32,283 bases of DNA, from positions 1 through 32,283 of the forward strand of contig JBCBRS010000029.1 of assembly GCA_039819545.1 (NCBI GenBank), read 5' to 3'. Below are positions 24,730-32,240 of the stretch, one piece after another. The notes beneath the pieces are model-generated. The model was given only the letters and a program-made list of their open reading frames with translations, ran no database searches and was not told where the DNA came from. The number at the start of each line of letters is the position of its first letter. Within the stretch, counting starts at the first letter, position 1. The translations under genes were made by a program, and so were the position numbers. The stretch is from CALLPQ01 sp039819545. Lineage in GTDB: Bacteria > Pseudomonadota > Alphaproteobacteria > Caulobacterales > Parvularculaceae.

Positions 24730-26217
24730 TTAAGGCGCGAGGGTGCGGCGCACAGCCTGCTGCCAACCGGCCAGCAAGGCGTCACGCGCTGATTTTTTCA
24801 TGCTGGGCGCAACCACAATATCGCGTTGCCAACGCCTCGCGATATCGTCAAGGCTGTCAAAATACCCCATTTGCAATCCGGCAAGAAACGCCGCGCCCAG
24901 CGCCGTTGTCTCCATAATTGTGGGACGCTCCACCGGGGTCTGCAGAATGTCAGCAAGAAATTGCAACATCCAGTCATTGGCAACCATACCGCCATCAACC
25001 CGCAGCGTTGTACTGACCACACCATCGGCCTGCATCGCGGCGAGAAGATCAGCGGTCTGATAGGCAACAGATTCAAGGGTGGCGCGGGCGATGGCGGCGC
25101 GCCCGGTGCCCCGGCTCAACCCGCAAATGACGCCCCGCGCATCGGCGCGCCAGTGCGGGGCACCGAGACCGGCAAAGGCGGGCACCATATAAACCCCCTG
25201 ATTTCCGTCCAGAGACTTGGCAAGCGCCTCGGTCTCGCTTGCGCTTTTGATGATGCCAAGCTCATCGCGCAGCCACTGCACGCTCGCCCCGGCGGAAAAA
25301 ATAGACCCTTCAAGGGCGTAAACCGTCTCCCCACCAAGACGATAGGAAATCGTCGTCAGCAGATTGTTGCCTGAGGTCACCGGGTTTTTGCCGGTATTTA
25401 CAAGGACGAAACACCCGGTGCCATAGGTGCTCTTGATCGCCCCTTCGGCAAAACCCGCCTGGCCGATGGCCGCCGCCTGCTGGTCACCCGCCACACCGGC
25501 GATGGGCAAGGAACGCCCAAACAAGCCCGGCGCCGTGGCGCCAAAATCGGCGGCGCAGTCTTTCACCTCCGGCAGACACGCCCGCGGTACCCGGAAGATC
25601 GACAAGAGGTCATCATCCCAGTGATTTGTATGAATATTAAAAAGACTTGTGCGGCTGGCATTGGTGGCATCGGTGGCGTGTACCGCGCCATCGGTCAACC
25701 GCCAGATCAGGAAGCTGTCCACCGTTCCAAAGGCAAGCTCACCTGCCTCCGCCCGCGCCCGGGCGCCCGGCACATGGTCAAGAATCCAGGCGATTTTTGT
25801 GGCGGAGAAATAAGGATCGAGAAGCAATCCCGTCCGCTCACGGACCAATGGCAAATGCTCTGCTGCACGCAGGTCTGCGCAAATCTGCGCCGTGCGCCTG
25901 TCCTGCCAGACGATGGCGTTATGGACGGGCACACCGGTTTTGCGATCCCAGACCAGCGTTGTCTCCCGCTGGTTGGTGATGCCCACGGCGCCCACAGCAT
26001 GCCCTTTGGGCTCAGCGGCCGCGACCGCCTCTTTTGCTGACGCAAGGGTGGTTTCCCAGATCGCCTCGGGGTCATGTTCAACCCAGCCGGTCTGCGGATA
26101 AATTTGCGGAAACTCAGCCTGCGCCACCGAAAGGATTGATCCGGCACTGTCAAAAACCATGGCCCGTGAGCTTGTGGTGCCCTGATCAATGGCGAGAATT
26201 GCCTGCCCGTCAGCCAT
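24730..26217 (-). CDS. glpK: glycerol kinase
   Basis: A FGGY-family kinase converting glycerol and ATP to sn-glycerol 3-phosphate in the cytosol. At 495 residues it is near E. coli GlpK (502). The phosphate loop DQGTTSSR is at 11-18; glycerol-contact residues R84, E85, W104 and Y136 and catalytic D245 (AGVAGDQQAA) match E. coli numbering within one position. VDGGMVANDWMLQFLAD is the second FGGY signature. GGAAGGA precedes ATG 26217. It is first gene of the glpK-GH36-galT-galK run; a GlpR-type operator lies 56-73 bp upstream. Placing glycerol kinase at the head of a galactose operon is unusual. No glpF permease is present. Confidence 0.96.
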   Translation of the reverse strand: MADGQAILAIDQGTTSSRAMVFDSAGSILSVAQAEFPQIYPQTGWVEHDPEAIWETTLASAKEAVAAAEPKGHAVGAVGITNQRETTLVWDRKTGVPVHNAIVWQDRRTAQICADLRAAEHLPLVRERTGLLLDPYFSATKIAWILDHVPGARARAEAGELAFGTVDSFLIWRLTDGAVHATDATNASRTSLFNIHTNHWDDDLLSIFRVPRACLPEVKDCAADFGATAPGLFGRSLPIAGVAGDQQAAAIGQAGFAEGAIKSTYGTGCFVLVNTGKNPVTSGNNLLTTISYRLGGETVYALEGSIFSAGASVQWLRDELGIIKSASETEALAKSLDGNQGVYMVPAFAGLGAPHWRADARGVICGLSRGTGRAAIARATLESVAYQTADLLAAMQADGVVSTTLRVDGGMVANDWMLQFLADILQTPVERPTIMETTALGAAFLAGLQMGYFDSLDDIARRWQRDIVVAPSMKKSARDALLAGWQQAVRRTLAP

Positions 26218-26272
26218 CTGTTTTTCCTTCCCTCATTCACCTGGTTGTGTCGGCTTTGGCGATTCGTACGCC

Positions 26273-26290
26273 ATTTTCGTTTGCGAACAT
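26273..26290. promoter_or_regulatory. GlpR-type operator between glpK and glpR
   Basis: On the minus strand this reads ATGTTCGCAAACGAAAAT, with TTCG-N4-CGAA core spacing as in E. coli GlpR operators. Its first 15 bases are identical to the site upstream of glpD. It lies in the glpK promoter region, between the divergent glpK and glpR starts, so it could also serve autoregulation. Confidence 0.72.
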
Positions 26291-26371
26291 AGACATAAAT
26301 GTCGCGGACTATGGACAGTCGGGCGCGGCTGACACGGCCCACTGCCACCCGCACTGGGATCATGCAGCAAT

Positions 26372-26394
26372 CTGATTATAATGAGGAAAATCAG
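26372..26394 (+). promoter_or_regulatory. candidate glpR promoter -10 region
   Basis: A perfect TATAAT occurs at 26377-26382, 79 bp before the glpR ATG, inside the inverted repeat CTGATT (26372-26377) / AATCAG (26389-26394). No good -35 is seen at the right spacing, so this is tentative. Confidence 0.3.
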
Positions 26395-26400
26395 AGGCTT

Positions 26401-26424
26401 GTGCCCGCTATTGTGCCCGCTATT
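26401..26424 (+). repeat. 12-bp direct repeat in glpR leader
   Basis: GTGCCCGCTATT occurs twice head to tail (26401-26412, 26413-26424), followed by a partial GTGGCC. It ends 36 bp before the glpR start. It may be a replication slippage product; no role is evident. Confidence 0.75.
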
Positions 26425-26460
26425 GTGGCCGTCGGCGGGCTCGTATTGGGAGGTGACCAC

Positions 26461-27231
26461 ATGGATGGATTATCACGGCGTCAGCAATCCATTCTCGATC
26501 TCGTTGACGAACACGGGTTCGTTTCCACTGAGGGGTTGGTCGATGCGTTTGGCGTGACGCCGCAGACGATCCGGCGCGATATCAATGACCTTTGTGATCG
26601 CAATCTTTTGACCCGGTTCCATGGCGGCGCTGGCAAGAATATCAGTACAGAGAATAATCCTTACACCGAGCGCAAGAAACTTTTTCCCACCAGCAAGACC
26701 CAGATTGGCCGGCTGGTGGCGGGCCATATCCACGATGGCGCTTCGCTATTCATCAATATTGGCACCACAACCGAAGCGGTGATGGAAGCATTACTGGACC
26801 ACAAGAATCTGCGGATCGTCACGAACAATTTGAATGTGGCGCGGATTGCCGCTGAAAATGAGAGCTTCGAAGTTTGCGTCGCGGGCGGTATTGTGCGCAA
26901 CCGTGATGGCGGGATCGTCGGGCATTCAGTGACCGATTACATGGCGCAGTTCCGGCTTGATTTTGGTATCGTAGGGGTTAGCGGCATTGCCGAAGATGGC
27001 TCTCTCCTCGACTTTGATGCGCGCGAGACGGAAACGGCAAAAGTGATTTTTCGCAATTCAGAACGCACCCTGCTCGTCGCAGACCATTCAAAATTTGGCC
27101 GCCGCGCCATGATCCGCTTTGGCTCTTTTGCTGATATTGATGCGCTGTTTACCGATGTAACGCCCGAAGACCCCTATGCCAGCGCGATCCACAATGAGGG
27201 AACGGAGGTCTATGTGAGCGACGACCTCTGA
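26461..27231 (+). CDS. glpR: DeoR-family repressor, GlpR-like
   Basis: A 256-residue repressor very close in layout to E. coli GlpR (252 residues), which is released from DNA by glycerol 3-phosphate. The DeoR helix-turn-helix spans about 20-45 (VSTEGLVDAFGVTPQTIRRD). The effector domain shows IGTTTEA (101-107), TNNLNVA (122-128), AGGIVRNRDGGIVG, QFRLDFGIVGVSGI and DHSKFGR (209-215), each nearly identical to GlpR as recalled. GGGAGGTGA precedes ATG 26461; the long upstream open frame from 26299 is rejected. It is divergent from glpK; its 3' end overlaps the convergent GH42 gene by 22 bp. Likely targets are the two GlpR-type sites in this window. Confidence 0.92.
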   Translation: MDGLSRRQQSILDLVDEHGFVSTEGLVDAFGVTPQTIRRDINDLCDRNLLTRFHGGAGKNISTENNPYTERKKLFPTSKTQIGRLVAGHIHDGASLFINIGTTTEAVMEALLDHKNLRIVTNNLNVARIAAENESFEVCVAGGIVRNRDGGIVGHSVTDYMAQFRLDFGIVGVSGIAEDGSLLDFDARETETAKVIFRNSERTLLVADHSKFGRRAMIRFGSFADIDALFTDVTPEDPYASAIHNEGTEVYVSDDL

Positions 27232-29162
27232 CGCTTTGGCGTCAGGCCAACCCCGCCCACCGGAACCTCCCGCCCGGACGCCAACATATTATCGGTGGCA
27301 AGGGTAATTGCCGATGGTCCATAATTGACCGTATAGTGATGACTGCCAACGGTGCGCTGCCGCTGCCCGCCCGTTTGGCGCTGAACGGCAATGCCAGCTT
27401 TTTCAAGACAGTCGGTCATCAGACAATCAAGAAAAGCCGCATCGGGGATTCCGGCCACATAGTGGGCCCGCCCTTCACTGACATAGAGCGGATGGCCCGC
27501 GTCACTCATCACTCTAGGCGCGAGCGCCGTGTCGATATGATCGAGCCAACCCGTTACCCGAACAGGGGTTTGCCCAAACTCGGCTGTTTCCTCGTGAAAT
27601 GCCGGGAAACTTTCTGCACGGACGACCGTCAGCGGCAAAATTGAAGACAATGCTAAAAAGCCCAGCCCGGCGGGGATCTGCATCGATTGCGTAAAGCTGT
27701 CGGTACGCGGACCAAAAACAAGCTCTGCATCGCTTTCTAAAAACGCGTCTGCGGCAGCGGGGCTCACATGCATGAGACTTGGCACCAAAACCAGGGTATA
27801 GCCGGAAAGATCATGGCCCGGCGGAACGATATCCACATTTTGACCCAATTCGCGCACCGCCTTGTACCAGTTCAACACGAGAAAAAAGTAATCCCACTGC
27901 GTGCCTTGCGGTTTAATCGCCGACATCCACGCCGTCTCGTAACTGAAAACCAGCGCAACTGCTGCCTTGTCCGGTGAGGCCCCGAGCGGATGATCCGCCA
28001 CCTCCCGCGAGAGCGCTTCGACTTCGCCATAGGCCGGGGCCGGACGATCATTTACGCAGCGCATTCCCGCATGGAGATTTTCCTGCGCAAACGGAGCCTG
28101 ACGCCAACGGAACACACTGAAAAGCTCAGCGCCATGGGCTCTTGCCTCATGCCCCCACAAACGCACCATACCAGGGAGCGGCGCCGGATTATTGGGGGCC
28201 CAGTTTACCGGCCCGGGCTGTTGTTCCATCACGCCCCACCGCCCGCCAGCGCAGGCCCGGTAAAGATCATGGTGAAGACCCGCAAAATCCGGATGTCCCT
28301 GACGCATAAATTTGCGCTTATCATCAGCGCTATACGCTTCTTGATCAAGAAACCCCAGTGGATAGCTATCCCATACCGCCACATCAATATCCTTACCCAG
28401 ATCAAAATGATCAAAGTCAAGAAAGTGGCCCATAAAATTATGATAGATATCGGCTTCGGGTGAATGCGTCTTTAGAATATCAGCTTGCAGACGATTATAG
28501 CTGACGACCTGGTCAGAGGAAAACCGATAAAAGTCGAGCCGATGCGCGGGATTTGCTTCCGTCACCGTCTGCATCGGCAGATCAATTTCTGAAAACTGAC
28601 GATAGGTTTGCGACCAAAACCGTGTACCCCATGCCGTATTCAACGATGCGATATCGTCGTAACGCGCGCGCAGCCAATCCCGGAACGCTGTTTGCGCGGC
28701 TGGCGAATAGCTGCGAACGGTGTCGTGGCAGCCATATTCATTATCGGTCTGCCAGCCTGTAAGCGCGGGATGGGCGCCGTAGCGGCGGGCCATTTCGGCG
28801 ACGATGCGCGCTGTCTCCTTCCGGTAAACTGGTGAGGAGAAACAATAATGCCGCCGGGAGCCAAAGCGGCGCGGATGGCCGTCTTCATCATGGCTAAGAA
28901 TTTCAGGATGCTGATCTATGAGCCATTTCGGCGGTGTTGCGGTTGGCGTACCCAGGATAACGTCAATCTCGTGCTGGTGGAACAGATCCATGACGTCATC
29001 AAGCCAGGCCCAGTCATACTGGCCGGGTTCAGGCTCAAGCGCGGCCCAGGCGAATTCGGCAAGGCGCACCACACTAATCCCGCAGGCGGCCATCGTCTGT
29101 GCATCAACCGGCCACTGGCTTCGGTCCCAGTGTTCAGGGTAGTAACAAACGCCGATTTTCAT
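27210..29162 (-). CDS. GH42 beta-galactosidase
   Basis: A 650-residue retaining beta-galactosidase of family GH42, with no signal peptide, so cytosolic. The N-terminus KIGVCYYPEHW is typical. The barrel carries VRLAEFAWA, GTPTATPPKW, WQTDNEYG with acid/base E142, and WGVMEQQPGPVNW with nucleophile E313. The trimerisation domain (about 395-600) and the short C-terminal beta domain follow. The four-Cys zinc site of some GH42 enzymes is incomplete; only C107 and C145 are near. It cleaves terminal beta-galactosyl bonds of small galactosides. It is convergent with glpR and needs its own promoter. A (CCATGC)-type hexamer repeat lies 29-52 bp upstream. Confidence 0.94.
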   Translation of the reverse strand: MKIGVCYYPEHWDRSQWPVDAQTMAACGISVVRLAEFAWAALEPEPGQYDWAWLDDVMDLFHQHEIDVILGTPTATPPKWLIDQHPEILSHDEDGHPRRFGSRRHYCFSSPVYRKETARIVAEMARRYGAHPALTGWQTDNEYGCHDTVRSYSPAAQTAFRDWLRARYDDIASLNTAWGTRFWSQTYRQFSEIDLPMQTVTEANPAHRLDFYRFSSDQVVSYNRLQADILKTHSPEADIYHNFMGHFLDFDHFDLGKDIDVAVWDSYPLGFLDQEAYSADDKRKFMRQGHPDFAGLHHDLYRACAGGRWGVMEQQPGPVNWAPNNPAPLPGMVRLWGHEARAHGAELFSVFRWRQAPFAQENLHAGMRCVNDRPAPAYGEVEALSREVADHPLGASPDKAAVALVFSYETAWMSAIKPQGTQWDYFFLVLNWYKAVRELGQNVDIVPPGHDLSGYTLVLVPSLMHVSPAAADAFLESDAELVFGPRTDSFTQSMQIPAGLGFLALSSILPLTVVRAESFPAFHEETAEFGQTPVRVTGWLDHIDTALAPRVMSDAGHPLYVSEGRAHYVAGIPDAAFLDCLMTDCLEKAGIAVQRQTGGQRQRTVGSHHYTVNYGPSAITLATDNMLASGREVPVGGVGLTPKRQRSSLT

Positions 29163-29190
29163 CCCTGTTATCCATTCCTATTGGCCCGGG

Positions 29191-29214
29191 CCCATGCCCA
29201 TGCCCATGCCCATG
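29191..29214. repeat. hexanucleotide repeat (CCCATG)4
   Basis: Four perfect CCCATG units lie 29-52 bp upstream of the GH42 start codon, in its leader or promoter. Such tracts can change length by slippage, which would alter promoter or ribosome-site spacing. An in-frame TAG separates it from the GH42 ATG. Confidence 0.85.
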
Positions 29215-29271
29215 CCCGATCTGAAGACGTTTTTGGCGCTCTGGCAATGCAAATCTGCGGCGCGCGCCATA

Positions 29272-29301
29272 GAAAAACCCCCGACTAAAAAGCCGGGGGT
29301 T
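29272..29301 (-). terminator. Rho-independent terminator
   Basis: On the minus strand the stem pairs ACCCCCGGC-type and GTCGGGGGT-type arms (29292-29300 with 29277-29285, one mismatch), has a 6-base loop and is followed by TTTTTC. It lies 29 bp after the stop of the basic secreted protein gene at 29330. Confidence 0.88.
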
Positions 29302-29329
29302 CTGCCTTGGTACGCAACACGGTGGTTCT

Positions 29330-29884
29330 CTACGCTAGGATGCGCACGCGCGCATCACGTGAACAATGGTTGTTGGCAATCCGGTTCAACCGGCGGCGCG
29401 AGATACAATCCGCTTCCGGTCCGCGCACGGCCACCGTGCATACGAGCCGGTTTCCGCGACGCCCATAAAAGACCTTTTCGGTGAGCACGATCCGCGCATT
29501 GTAGCGGGTGCCGAACCGTTCACGTTTGATCACCTTGGAGTCGGCGCCGCGGCGACGATTGTCATAATGGCCAGTCCGGCGGTCGTTCCGGCGGTTATCG
29601 TAGCGATTATCAAACCGATCAGCGCGGTTATATCGATCGCGGGTGTTAACGGAGATCTTTACACCGTTGCGGCGATAGGGGTCAGCCCGGTGAAACCGAT
29701 CTTTTGCAAAGCGATCATTATGCTGGTTTTTGTGAAACCGCTTATCGCTCTTCTCGTAGGACGAGATCGATTTGTCATAGGCATTGGCCGAGGCTGGCGT
29801 TGCGGCCATGACAGCTAAGCCGGCAAGGCCACCGGTAAGCGCCAGCAGGGCGCGTTTGTATAAAGGTGCTGTGGTCACACGCAT
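29330..29884 (-). CDS. secreted Arg/Asn/Asp-rich basic protein, function unknown
   Basis: A 184-residue exported protein that I do not recognise. The signal peptide runs to about residue 33 (ATPASA). The middle (about 38-115) is low-complexity, dominated by Arg, Asp, Asn and Tyr (DRFDNRYDNRRNDRR), probably disordered and able to bind nucleic acid or polyanions. The C-terminal 65 residues are more ordered, with three Cys (VCTVAV, ADCISR, NHCSRD) that could form disulfides in the periplasm. AAGGGAG precedes ATG 29884 at good spacing and a terminator follows, so it is a single-gene unit. RcnB-like or surface proteins can look similar, but no family motif is clear. Confidence 0.75.
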   Translation of the reverse strand: MRVTTAPLYKRALLALTGGLAGLAVMAATPASANAYDKSISSYEKSDKRFHKNQHNDRFAKDRFHRADPYRRNGVKISVNTRDRYNRADRFDNRYDNRRNDRRTGHYDNRRRGADSKVIKRERFGTRYNARIVLTEKVFYGRRGNRLVCTVAVRGPEADCISRRRLNRIANNHCSRDARVRILA

Positions 29885-30079
29885 CGTGATCTCCCTTCTT
29901 GTCAGGCCCCAGAAGCAGGGCCGGGATCGATGATGTGATATAAACAGCTAATTCAGGCGCGATTTACGCGTCTTTGTGCCGAAAACAAGGTTTCTGGGAT
30001 GTTAACGCCCTATTTTCGGCTAATTCTGCTGGCTCAAGCGTTTCCAGCCGAAGGGTGAGCGGTGTGGGCTAAGGAAACG

Positions 30080-30132
30080 CGAAAAAACAAAACCTAGAGC
30101 GCCTGAGCGATCCCCATTGAAAATCAGGCGCT
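30080..30132 (-). terminator. terminator after response regulator, possibly bidirectional
   Basis: AGCGCCTGA (30098-30106) pairs perfectly with TCAGGCGCT (30124-30132) around a 17-base loop. On the minus strand it is followed by CTAGGTTTTGTTTTTTC; on the plus strand by TTTTG. It begins 16 bp after the response regulator stop. Confidence 0.75.
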
Positions 30133-30147
30133 TTTTGCAGTCTAGCC

Positions 30148-30603
30148 CTATGCAGCACCAGAGGTTTGCGGCGCCGACTCATCTTCAAGCACAAGCGCCG
30201 TCTCACCGCTCTCCCCCACCGTGCGCAGGACCGCCTCGTCGATCACGCCAATTTCAACCAGCTTTAGGGCAAGGCGCCGCTTATCAAACGGTTTAAGCAG
30301 ATGGTGTGCGGCCCCGGCGGCATGCGCGAGGGAGAATTGCTGAGGATCATTTTCCGTCGCGCAAAGAATGATTTGCGGGCGCTCATTATCAGGCAAGGCG
30401 CCGACACCGCGCAGAAAATCGAGGGCGCCAAAACCTGGGAGGTCCCAGTCAAGGAGGACAACCGGTGGCTGATCTTGTCGACAATAATCAACGGCTTCGG
30501 TGGCCGTGCCGCATTCTACGGGCGCCAGGCCCAACTCCTTCAGCATTTCTGCCATGATGGTGCGGATAACCGCGCTGTCTTCAACGATGAGGCAGTTTTG
30601 CAT
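30148..30603 (-). CDS. single-domain response regulator (CheY-like)
   Basis: A 151-residue receiver-only protein. The acidic pair E8-D9, phospho-acceptor D52 in VVLLDWDLPG, T83 (ILCATEND) and K104 (HLLKPF) are all in place; a 30-residue acidic tail follows. No output domain exists, so it signals by protein contact or as a phosphate sink. The ATG at 30603 has a GAAGGG ribosome site; the TTG at 30618 is rejected. It lies 153 bp downstream of a ChpT-like phosphotransferase gene on the same strand, which suggests it may be a phosphorelay partner, as CpdR is in Caulobacter. It is not clearly CpdR or DivK by sequence. Confidence 0.88.
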   Translation of the reverse strand: MQNCLIVEDSAVIRTIMAEMLKELGLAPVECGTATEAVDYCRQDQPPVVLLDWDLPGFGALDFLRGVGALPDNERPQIILCATENDPQQFSLAHAAGAAHHLLKPFDKRRLALKLVEIGVIDEAVLRTVGESGETALVLEDESAPQTSGAA

Positions 30604-30756
30604 GGCACGACCCTTCAAGCGATTGAGCCCAAAGTATCCCCGCCAGCTGTTAGCTTCAGGTTAATCAAGCCCCGAAATCTGGCTGCGATGTGGCATCAAC
30701 GCGTGCGCGTAGAGCTGCTTTCGCTCGTCAAGCGCTGCCGATCCGATACGACCCCG

Positions 30757-31443
30757 TTACGCCTCATCGAAGTGGGCTTCCATGATGATGTCTTCGTCAC
30801 CGCGCTGCGCCGTGACGGTACCGCCCTGTTCGCGGGCAAGAAGCGATGCGAGGTAGGCAGGCGTATATTTCGGCTTGATCTCGTTGCCATCACCGCTGAG
30901 GGCGCGGACAAAATCGTCATTGAGAAACAGCCGCGCGCCCGTGATTGTTAGATGATAGCCGCTTTGCGTCTGGGTCACGGTCACATCGCCGCCCCGTGGG
31001 ACACATTCGCTGGCAGCAGCAGTCAGGATCAGGAGGACCTTGATGCGGTTTTTGTCAGCAATACCGACCGGCACCTGCCAGTGGAGGCGCGCTTTCGTTG
31101 TATCAAAAAGGGTGACCAGCACCTCTTCGGCATCTTCAGTCTTGATCTGGACGCCATAGCCGCCAGCCGCGCCATAGGCAAGCCGCGCAAAACTCAACAG
31201 TGCCAAGGCTTTACCGGTTCCTTCACGCACAAGATTGTCGGCCATCTCGCGCATATCCGCGTCGCTGTCGGTATCATCAAGCATCGACAGGCCAGAACCG
31301 ATGGCCCCCACCGGGTTAATCAGATCATGACAGACCCGCGAGCATAAAAGCGCTGACAGATCGAGGGCCGTCAGCATTGACAGATCATCGAGCGGCATAT
31401 CAGCGGGCGCCGGGCTAAGGGCGGATTGAGACTGGTCTTCCAT
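30757..31443 (-). CDS. chpT: ChpT-type histidine phosphotransferase
   Basis: A 228-residue homologue of Caulobacter ChpT, the dimeric phosphotransferase that passes phosphate from CckA to CtrA and CpdR in the alphaproteobacterial cell-cycle relay. The dimerisation helix carries the phospho-site H39 within LLCSRVCHDLINPVGAIGSG. The C-terminal part (about 100-228) resembles a degenerate HATPase fold without ATP-binding motifs. ATG 31443 with AGGA upstream is preferred to TTG 31533. The gene symbol rests on the H-box and overall length. It is followed on the same strand by a receiver protein. CckA and CtrA are not in the window. Confidence 0.85.
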   Translation of the reverse strand: MEDQSQSALSPAPADMPLDDLSMLTALDLSALLCSRVCHDLINPVGAIGSGLSMLDDTDSDADMREMADNLVREGTGKALALLSFARLAYGAAGGYGVQIKTEDAEEVLVTLFDTTKARLHWQVPVGIADKNRIKVLLILTAAASECVPRGGDVTVTQTQSGYHLTITGARLFLNDDFVRALSGDGNEIKPKYTPAYLASLLAREQGGTVTAQRGDEDIIMEAHFDEA

Positions 31444-31721
31444 CGCAAAAATCCTGTGTTGTTTTGCCAAACCGTCGGCCGATTCGCCGTCGGAGGTTAG
31501 ACCAGCGCGAACCAGCAACTTGGCCCCCTTCAATCTGGCGATAGTGTCTCAGTTTGAAAACTGATGACTGCTATTGGCCCTGAATTGCCGGATGCCAAAA
31601 CCTTGCTGACAGTCATAAGTCCCCCAAAACAGACACACAGTTCGAGACGATACTGTAGCTAGCGGCAGCGTCGCATAGTAGTTAGATCGCGTCGATGGAA
31701 GTATTAGTTAGGATGTATTAA

Positions 31722-32240
31722 ATGAGACTGTTGATCGGAATTGGGTGCGCGCTTTTGGTCGGATGCGCCATTGCCGATAACGGCCCGTCTCTTGAAGACC
31801 GTATCGATGGGTTGTTTGCGGCTTATGAAACTGGCGACCGGCCCGGTTATGCTATCGGCGTGATTCGTGATGGCGCACTGATCCACGCAAAAGGCTATGG
31901 TATGGCGGACGTGGATGCCGAAATACCTATCACTCCCGACACAGCGTTCAATCTTGCGTCACTCTCCAAACAGTTCACCGGCGCGGCTGTCGCACTAGAA
32001 ATAGAAGCGGGTCGTCTTGATCTCGATGATCGCCTATCTCAGCATTGGGCGGGTTTGCCGGACTTTATGTCAGAAATAACCATCGGACATCTCGTATACA
32101 TGACGAGCGGGCTCCAAGAATACTACACGCTACCATCACCGCGCGGCGGCTGGCAATCTGAGGATCAGTTCACGGTCGACGATGCAATTGGCGCTGTATT
32201 CGCTTCAGGAGAACTGGTCTACGCCCCCGGCGAGCGGTGA
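31722..32240 (+). CDS. serine hydrolase (beta-lactamase family) lipoprotein, truncated
   Basis: The N-terminal 172 residues of a beta-lactamase/DD-peptidase-like serine hydrolase. The signal ends in lipobox LVGC with C15. The nucleophile motif S80-L-S-K83 sits in FNLASLSKQFTG, and TIGHLVYMTSGLQEY is the usual next segment. The sequence stops at APGER followed by TGA, just before the expected Y-S-N motif; normal relatives run 350 residues or more. The stop lies inside the copied inverted arm that begins at 32234, so truncation is probably an artefact and the true gene continues. A TAGGA ribosome site precedes ATG 31722. Confidence 0.8.
   Translation: MRLLIGIGCALLVGCAIADNGPSLEDRIDGLFAAYETGDRPGYAIGVIRDGALIHAKGYGMADVDAEIPITPDTAFNLASLSKQFTGAAVALEIEAGRLDLDDRLSQHWAGLPDFMSEITIGHLVYMTSGLQEYYTLPSPRGGWQSEDQFTVDDAIGAVFASGELVYAPGER
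32093..32142 (+). repeat. left arm of 50-bp perfect inverted repeat
   Basis: These 50 bases, inside the serine hydrolase gene (around VYMTSGLQEYY), are reproduced as an exact reverse complement at 32234-32283. The 91-bp loop is the coding sequence between the arms. Confidence 0.95.

Noticed and set aside
26299..26460. 54-residue N-terminal extension of glpR
   Set aside because: It crosses the direct repeat and candidate promoter, does not match GlpR, and a strong ribosome site marks ATG 26461.
11539..29162. Insertion sequence, prophage or integrase in the sugar locus
   Set aside because: No transposase, integrase or phage gene and no terminal inverted repeats were seen.
29194..29484. 96-codon open frame beginning MPMPMPMP
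   Set aside because: It starts within the hexamer repeat, runs through a terminator and lies antisense to a supported gene.
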